A stretch of 64,000 bases of DNA, taken from assembly GCA_038210135.1 (NCBI GenBank), contig JBBQWZ010000001.1:124001-188000 (forward strand). The letters are read 5' to 3'. The notes under the pieces were generated by a model. It saw nothing but the letters and a program-made list of their open reading frames with translations. It ran no database searches and was not told where the DNA came from. Made by a program: the position numbers and the translations under genes. Below, in pieces: positions 58,666 to 64,000 of the stretch (within the stretch, counting starts at the first letter, position 1; each line of letters opens with the position of its first letter). This stretch comes from JBBQWZ01 sp038210135. GTDB taxonomy: Bacteria; Acidobacteriota; Terriglobia; Bryobacterales; Bryobacteraceae.

Positions 58666-61310
58666 TTTTGCCGCGAAGCTTCGGCCACCTGACGCCGCAC
58701 GAACGTGTTGTTCGGCAGCCGCTGATCCCAATGCGTCCAGAGTTCCCGCCGCTGCGCGTCCAAGCGACCGGCTTCCTCATCCTGGCCGGACTTGCGAAGC
58801 AACTGCGCCAGCCGCGCTTGCTTCAGCGAGAGCCCCAGCGCGTCGGCCAAGTCTTCCCGCGGAGCAATTTTGTCCGCGGCAAACGCGCTCAGCATCCCGC
58901 GATAGATCTTAATCGCCGCGGCGACATCTCCAGCGACAACGTACATTTCCGCTTCCGCCCGGTAATAGGACTCGAGCGAACCGGTGGGCCCGTACGATTC
59001 CGTCTTCGAATTCTTGGGCAGAAAGGCCGCGAGCGTCGTCATCCGCCGTTTCGCTTCGAGCGAACGACCCAGCGTCCGCAAGCTGAACGTGGACTCCGCC
59101 CCCAGCCTCACCAGGTAATTCTCGCGATTCGCAGCACCCGCCGGGGCGGCGCTCATCGTCCGGTACGCTTCGTCATACACACTGAGCGCCCTGGCCGGAT
59201 CCGACAGATCCAGAATCCGGCCGAGTTTCAAAGCGGTCTGCGCGAAGTCTAGCTTCGCGTCTTGATCCTTCGGGTCTTCGGCGATACGCCTTCTACCGAT
59301 CGCGAGGGACTGCTCCAGTTCCTCGATCGCAGGTTCCATACGGCCCAGGCTCAGCGAATCCACTTCTCCATTCACGATTCCAAGAAAGTAATAGACGTTG
59401 CCCAACTCGCCAGGCTTCCCGCGCAGTTCCGGAAGCGGGTTCACGACGCGCAGTGCTTTCTCCAGCACCTCCAGCGACTTCTCCAATTGGCCGTCATAGC
59501 GCAGGAATGTGCCATAGATGCGCAACGCCCCGCCGTAAGCGAGATTCGCTTCCGGCGTCTTAGCTCCCTCCGCGTGGAGCCGCGCGAATTCGACAGACAG
59601 CTCGGCGTACTTGCGCGCCTGCTCCACCCGCCCGCCATTTAGATACGCGACCCCGAGGCTCGAATACGCCGACTGCACCAACAGAAGATCCTCGATCTTC
59701 AGGCTTCCCCCGGAGAATTGTTCCACACGCTTCGTTAGAACGCCGGAGATCTCCAAAGCCTTCGACGAATCGTCTCCGTGGCTCAGCACCGACATCGCCC
59801 GCATCCGATTGGTGACGATCGCCCGCAAAATTTCCTGATCTTTCGGATGCGCCGCCAGTGCGCGCTCAAGCAATCGATCGCCATTCTCGAGCGCCTGAAA
59901 AGCTTCCTTCGGAAGCCCGAGGCTGGGCCTCCCGCGCCGGCTGAGGACATCGGCTGTCCGCCGGTACGCGTCCGCTACTTCGAGCATCAGATCCGGCTCG
60001 GTCGCTTCGCTTCCGATGTTGTATAAATACCGCAACGCCGTGTCGGCGATGTAACGCCGCGCATCTGTGGATCCTGGCAGAGGCGCAATCCGGTCGTCGA
60101 TCACGAACAAATTCCCGGCTAATTCCCGGACCAATCGAAAGCGCCGATCCGCAATCTGCCGTTCGCGCGCGATCACCAGCAAGCCCACCGTCAACGCGAC
60201 GATCGCGGCGAGCGATGCCGTCACCGGAATCCAGTACCGGCGCATGAATTTTCCGATCCGGTACAGCGACTCGCCCTCGCGCGCGCGAATCGGACGCGAC
60301 TCGAGGTATCGCCGCAAGTCGTCCGCCAGCTGATCTACCGACGAATAGCGTTTGTCTGGTTCCTTGCGCAACGCCTTCATGACGATCGCATCGATGTCGC
60401 CGGCAAGTGCCGGCTTGGCTTGGCTCGGGCGCACGACGTCCTTGGTCAGCAGGGCGGTCAGCATGGCGGCCGGCGTCGAACCCTCTTCTTCGTGCGGCGG
60501 CCGGCCGGTCAGAATCTTATAGAGAACCGCGCCCAGCGAGTAGGTATCGGTCGCGGTCGTCACCGCTTCGCCGGACGCCTGCTCCGGACTTCCATACGCC
60601 GGCGTCATCGCCCGCTCGATCGTCATCGTCTCGTTTGCTTCGAGATCGAGAAGCTTCGCGATACCGAAATCGAGCAGCTTCGGCTCTCCGCCTGGCGTCA
60701 CCAAAATGTTGCTCGGCTTCAAATCGCGATGGACCACTAACCGGCTATGCGCAAACGACACGGCGTCGCAGACCTTCAGGAAAAGCGCGATGCTTTGCCG
60801 AAGCGGCAGATCCACGCAGAATTCGTCGATGCGCTTACCCTCCACCAACTCCATCACGAAGTACGGCTGACCGTCCTCGCTGTGCCCGGCATCCAACAAC
60901 CCAGCAATATTCGGATGCGAAAGGCTTGCCAGAATCTGCCGTTCCTGCAGGAACCGCATCCGCTGAACTGGATCACCCGAGCCGCCTTGCATCAACTTGA
61001 CCGCAACGCTCCGCCGGACCTCGCCGTCCACGCGTTCCGCGCGGTAAACGGATCCCATCCCGCCACGCCCAATCAGCTCCTTGAGTTCATAAGGCCCGCA
61101 ACGGCGTCCAACCCGATCGGCGCCGAGGCTCCCGGCCAGCGTCGCGATCGGCGCCAGAATCCGCGCGCTCGAACCCGCGTCGTGCAGCAACAAGGATTCG
61201 ACCTCGCGGCGGACCCGGGCATCCACAGCATGTTCGCTGAAGTACCGCGCGCGCTCCTCCGCGCTAAGGTCCGCGACTTCGTCGAAAATGCGCTCTACGT
61301 CCGGGCTCAT
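58662..61310 (-). CDS. Ser/Thr protein kinase with a repeat-rich extracytoplasmic C-terminal region
   Basis: The 882-residue product has a kinase domain at about 73-340: the glycine loop 'LIGRGGMGSVYRAE', VAVK with Lys105, catalytic HRDLKPSN (194-201), DFG (214-216) and a SPEQ activation-loop end. A membrane helix spans about 361-380. The remaining 500 residues are helical, resembling tetratricopeptide-like repeats, and would be periplasmic. It is typical of acidobacterial PknB-type kinases that probably sense extracellular signals. It follows the ECF sigma gene by 12 bp, so both are likely in one unit. Confidence 0.93.
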   Translation of the reverse strand: MSPDVERIFDEVADLSAEERARYFSEHAVDARVRREVESLLLHDAGSSARILAPIATLAGSLGADRVGRRCGPYELKELIGRGGMGSVYRAERVDGEVRRSVAVKLMQGGSGDPVQRMRFLQERQILASLSHPNIAGLLDAGHSEDGQPYFVMELVEGKRIDEFCVDLPLRQSIALFLKVCDAVSFAHSRLVVHRDLKPSNILVTPGGEPKLLDFGIAKLLDLEANETMTIERAMTPAYGSPEQASGEAVTTATDTYSLGAVLYKILTGRPPHEEEGSTPAAMLTALLTKDVVRPSQAKPALAGDIDAIVMKALRKEPDKRYSSVDQLADDLRRYLESRPIRAREGESLYRIGKFMRRYWIPVTASLAAIVALTVGLLVIARERQIADRRFRLVRELAGNLFVIDDRIAPLPGSTDARRYIADTALRYLYNIGSEATEPDLMLEVADAYRRTADVLSRRGRPSLGLPKEAFQALENGDRLLERALAAHPKDQEILRAIVTNRMRAMSVLSHGDDSSKALEISGVLTKRVEQFSGGSLKIEDLLLVQSAYSSLGVAYLNGGRVEQARKYAELSVEFARLHAEGAKTPEANLAYGGALRIYGTFLRYDGQLEKSLEVLEKALRVVNPLPELRGKPGELGNVYYFLGIVNGEVDSLSLGRMEPAIEELEQSLAIGRRRIAEDPKDQDAKLDFAQTALKLGRILDLSDPARALSVYDEAYRTMSAAPAGAANRENYLVRLGAESTFSLRTLGRSLEAKRRMTTLAAFLPKNSKTESYGPTGSLESYYRAEAEMYVVAGDVAAAIKIYRGMLSAFAADKIAPREDLADALGLSLKQARLAQLLRKSGQDEEAGRLDAQRRELWTHWDQRLPNNTFVRRQVAEASRQN

Positions 61311-61322
61311 CGAATCCTCGCC

Positions 61323-61868
61323 CTACGAAGCCAGTTCCCTGCGCAGCCACGCCTGCGCGACGCGCAGTTCGCGCCGGACGGTGTGGACCGGAAGCGCCAG
61401 AGCCTCCGCCGATTCCTCCGCCGTCATGCCGCCAAAAAATCGCAGCTCAATGAGATGCGCCTTTCGCGGTTGCAACGCCGCCAGTCGATCCAGCGCGTCA
61501 TTGAGGGCAAGAAATTCATTCTGAGTGGAAGCCCCCAAAATATCCAGGTCCGGCAGCGTGACCTCCAGCCCCGGACCGCGCTTCTCCGCCGACCGCGCGC
61601 GCGCCATATCCACCAAAACCTGCCGCATCACGCGTGCCGCGATTCCATAGAAGTGCGATCGATTCTCGTAAGCGGGAAGAGGCGACCCGGCAATCCGCAG
61701 GTACGCTTCGTGGACCAGCGCCGTCGCCTGCATCGTCACAGGACCCTGTTCCCGCCGCAGATAATTCGACGCGAGACGGCGCAGTTCGTTGTATACGAGA
61801 GGAATAACGGAGTTCAGCGCGTCACCATCCCCAAGGTGCGCGCGACGCAAGAGATCGGTGATCTCCAC
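61323..61868 (-). CDS. ECF sigma factor of the type paired with Ser/Thr kinases
   Basis: The product, 181 residues from GTG 61868, has region 2 ('PLVYNELRRLASNYLRREQGPVTMQATALVHEAYLRI') and region 4 ('ALDRLAALQPRKAHLIELRFFGGMTAEESAEALALPVHTVRREL'). This matches the ECF subgroup often next to PknB-type kinases in Acidobacteria and Planctomycetes. No anti-sigma factor is encoded nearby, so kinase-dependent control is plausible. The longer frame begins with a TTG at 61934 and is less likely; no clear ribosome-binding site is seen for either. Confidence 0.9.
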   Translation of the reverse strand: MEITDLLRRAHLGDGDALNSVIPLVYNELRRLASNYLRREQGPVTMQATALVHEAYLRIAGSPLPAYENRSHFYGIAARVMRQVLVDMARARSAEKRGPGLEVTLPDLDILGASTQNEFLALNDALDRLAALQPRKAHLIELRFFGGMTAEESAEALALPVHTVRRELRVAQAWLRRELAS

Positions 61869-61931
61869 GCGTTCATCGTAGTGGAAATGTCGCCAAGCTG
61901 ACAAGCTGAAGCGGACGTCTAGTCTTCGCAC

Positions 61932-61964
61932 CAAAGAAAAAGGGCAGACCTTGCGGCCTGCCCT
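61932..61964 (-). terminator. Terminator of the S41 peptidase gene
   Basis: On the minus strand a stem of about ten pairs (one mismatch) with a TTGC-type loop is followed by TTTTTCTTT. It lies 23 bp after the stop codon of the tricorn-like gene and insulates the sigma-kinase pair from it. Confidence 0.8.
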
Positions 61965-61986
61965 CTCGCCGATCCAAAACCCGGAA

Positions 61987-64000
61987 CTACTGGATCTGCT
62001 TCATCAACTCCGCAATCGCCGTTTCCAACTGGCGATCCTTGCCGCTCAGGTTGTCTTCCGGCGAATTCTCCACCAGGATGTCCGGCCGGACTCCGTAGTT
62101 CTCCATGTTGGTGTGCTGCTTATCCGCCAGATAGACTCCGACGCCCGGCGTACGGACCGTCGAGCCATCGATCAGCGAATAGCTACCCGTTCCAATCACC
62201 GCGCCCATCGTAGGCGTGCCGATCGTCTTCCCGAGGCCTAACAACTTGAATCCGGCTGGGAACATTTCCGCATTTGAAGCGGAGCGCCAGTTCTGCAGAA
62301 CCACCTTCGGTCCGAAGTATCCGGCGAAGGGGCGTCCGCTTTCTTCCGTGCCGCGCGGCTGCCAGATCTGATACTGCTTCTGGACCAGAATCGCCAGCAA
62401 TTCCTGCTCGATGTTGCCGCCGCCGTTGAAGCGCTGGTCGATGATCAACGCCTTCTTGTCGCGCAGCTCATGGATGTCCTTCTCGAATTTCTTCAACGAA
62501 ACCGGATCCATGGCCTTGATGTGCAGGTAACCGATCTTGCCGCCAGTCATCTTCTCCACCTGGTCGGTACGGTCCTTCACCCAGCGGTCATAACGCAAAT
62601 TGCTGTACGCGGCTGCCGCGATCGGTTCGATGCGCGTCTGCCACGCACCGTCGTCGTTCGGCTTGCTGTTGAACGTCACCGCGACCTTGCGGTTCAGCCG
62701 ATGATTCAGCAGCTTCCAGTAATTGTCCGTAGCCAGCACCGGAGTGCCTTCGATCGCGATCAGGTAGTCGCCCTTCTTGACCTTCACCCAATCCTTGTCC
62801 GCTGGACCCTCTTCATAGACGTGCGTCACGCGATAGCGGCCGGCCTGATCGTCGGCTTCGAGTTCGACTCCCAGGTGCACCGTCGCCGCGGCGCCTTCCG
62901 CGCGCTGACCCGGACCCGGCGCAGCGCCCGTATGCGAAGCGTTCAGTTCGCCGATCATCTCATTCACGATATTCAGCAGTTCGTGTTTGTCGCCAACGAA
63001 TTCGACCAGCGGCTGATACTTCGAGCGCATCGCGTCCCAGTTCATGCCGTGCATCTTGGCGTCGTAGAAGCGGTACTTCATCGTGCGCCAGGCGTCGCCA
63101 AACATCTCCGCCCACTCGGCCGGCTTGTTGACCTTCACCTTCGCGTCGAAGCTGACCATCTTGCGAGCTCCGCCGCCAAACGGAGTCGCGGCAGCCCCGC
63201 CGGCAGGCGCTGCCAAGGCGCTCGAGTACACGCTGCCACCTTCCATGTAGAACACGCTACGGCCGTCGCGCGAAACGGTAAGGCCGCGAGGTCCGCCGCC
63301 GAATCCGCCTCCACCGCCGCGTCCACCGCGTCCCCCGGCCGCTCCGTCGCCGCCTTGCAGCGCAGCGACGCGAGTCAGACGCTTGCCGTCGTCCTGGATC
63401 GAGTAAATCACCGGCGTCGGACGCGCCGCGCCCGGCTCGGTGGTCGCGAACACCAGCGTCTTGCTATCCGGCGCCGCTGTGAAATTGAAAACCGGGAACG
63501 GCATGCGCGTCACCTGACGAGTCCGGCGCTTCAAGCCGTCCCAATCGATTACGACGTCCTTAACGGCCGCGACCTGCGCGCCCGGACCACCGCCGCCCCG
63601 TCGAGCACCCGCCGCCGCATCGGCCTCAGGAGCATTCTCATCCGGATCCGACGGATCCTTGTCCTGGCGTTCGAGCGCAACGACAAAAATCTGGCTCGAA
63701 GGATTGCCGCCCACCAGCGATCCCTGCACACCGCGGTCGCTGCGCACGAAATAAATTTTCTTACCGTCCGCTGAGAAGCGCGGCTGCAAGTCGTCGTAGG
63801 AATCGAACGTCACCTTGCGCGGCTTCGCGCTGGCATTCGACGGAACCAGATAAACGTCGCTGGTCCGCGTCGCATCCTGGCCCGAGAACGTCACCCATTT
63901 GCCGTCCGGCGAGAAACTGGCCGCGTTAATGTTGCCGTACTTGGACGAAGCCAGCTCGATCGTCTGTTTCGAACCCAATGAATACTTGTGCAGCTTGCTG
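61987..64000 (-). CDS. Tricorn-like S41 peptidase, C-terminal part (partial)
   Basis: The frame runs off the right end of the window (open through base 64000), so only about 670 C-terminal residues are seen. A WD40/PD40-type propeller ('NINAASFSPDGKWVTFSGQDA', 'QPRFSADGKKIYFVRSDRG') is followed by a PDZ domain ('VKKGDYLIAIEGTPVLATDNYWKLLN') and the S41 domain with 'LIIDQRFNGGGNIEQELLAIL' and the catalytic-Ser stretch 'RSASNAEMFPAGFKLLGLGKTIGTP'. The layout is that of tricorn-type proteases, which degrade peptides in the periplasm or cytoplasm. A Gly/Ala-rich insert lies between blades. The start codon is outside the window. Confidence 0.9.
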   Translation of the reverse strand, partial: SKLHKYSLGSKQTIELASSKYGNINAASFSPDGKWVTFSGQDATRTSDVYLVPSNASAKPRKVTFDSYDDLQPRFSADGKKIYFVRSDRGVQGSLVGGNPSSQIFVVALERQDKDPSDPDENAPEADAAAGARRGGGGPGAQVAAVKDVVIDWDGLKRRTRQVTRMPFPVFNFTAAPDSKTLVFATTEPGAARPTPVIYSIQDDGKRLTRVAALQGGDGAAGGRGGRGGGGGFGGGPRGLTVSRDGRSVFYMEGGSVYSSALAAPAGGAAATPFGGGARKMVSFDAKVKVNKPAEWAEMFGDAWRTMKYRFYDAKMHGMNWDAMRSKYQPLVEFVGDKHELLNIVNEMIGELNASHTGAAPGPGQRAEGAAATVHLGVELEADDQAGRYRVTHVYEEGPADKDWVKVKKGDYLIAIEGTPVLATDNYWKLLNHRLNRKVAVTFNSKPNDDGAWQTRIEPIAAAAYSNLRYDRWVKDRTDQVEKMTGGKIGYLHIKAMDPVSLKKFEKDIHELRDKKALIIDQRFNGGGNIEQELLAILVQKQYQIWQPRGTEESGRPFAGYFGPKVVLQNWRSASNAEMFPAGFKLLGLGKTIGTPTMGAVIGTGSYSLIDGSTVRTPGVGVYLADKQHTNMENYGVRPDILVENSPEDNLSGKDRQLETAIAELMKQIQ

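Noticed and set aside
62470..63774. Plus-strand open frame (434 codons) across the S41 peptidase
   Set aside because: Shadow frame; the opposite strand has PDZ and S41 motifs.

Overview
The window looks like part of the chromosome-origin region of an Acidobacteriota genome, most like the Bryobacter/Solibacter group. This is inferred from gene content and style: a high-GC genome; a Ser/Thr kinase with a tetratricopeptide-type tail next to an ECF sigma factor; tandem secreted amidohydrolases; PQQ-type propeller proteins; a HAF-repeat protein with a PEP-CTERM sorting tail; and tricorn-like S41 peptidases. No rRNA, CRISPR array or insertion sequence was seen. Three tRNA genes are present: Gly-GCC, Met-CAT and Arg-CCT.

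Region 1 (1-8.4 kb) holds the end of a probable M14 peptidase gene, a VOC protein, a PQQ-propeller protein and pyrE. It then has the minus-strand block rpmH-rnpA-yidD-yidC-khpB(jag)-mnmE. The rnpA reading frame has no ATG/GTG/TTG at a sensible position and appears to start at an ATT that overlaps the rpmH stop codon. Region 2 (8.4-18.9 kb) separates the two halves of the usual origin cluster. It has an HU gene, tatA, two small genes, a complete RND efflux operon (adaptor, permease, TolC-like), speA and an SDR. Region 3 (18.9-31.2 kb) is the replication and partition core on the minus strand: mnmG-parA-parB and dnaA-dnaN-gyrB. Two parS sites lie next to parA, and a candidate oriC lies upstream of dnaA. 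recF is absent between dnaN and gyrB, and rsmG is absent between mnmG and parA. Two tRNA genes, an FNR-like reductase, a PfkB kinase and small unknown genes lie among them.

Region 4 (31-44 kb) is largely housekeeping: purD, tRNA-Arg, a propeller-phosphoesterase protein, a MmcQ/YjbR protein, and an operon rsmA-gltX-glnS-carbamoyltransferase whose last two genes overlap as ATGA. It ends with an ECF sigma gene followed by a membrane protein gene, and purM-purN. Region 5 (44-58 kb) is the envelope-rich accessory part. It has three coupled secreted amidohydrolases (two without the HxH metal motif), an M48-like protein lacking the first catalytic His, a TonB-like protein, a FecR-like protein with a long structured leader, an RmlC-like epimerase, a DASS transporter, the PEP-CTERM protein and an M20 peptidase. 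Region 6 (58-64 kb) has an unknown 157-residue protein, the Ser/Thr kinase with its ECF sigma factor, and the C-terminal part of a large tricorn-type S41 peptidase that runs off the window.

Most functions come from recognising family motifs by eye; no database search was run. Several start codons differ from the longest possible reading frame; each choice is explained in its entry.
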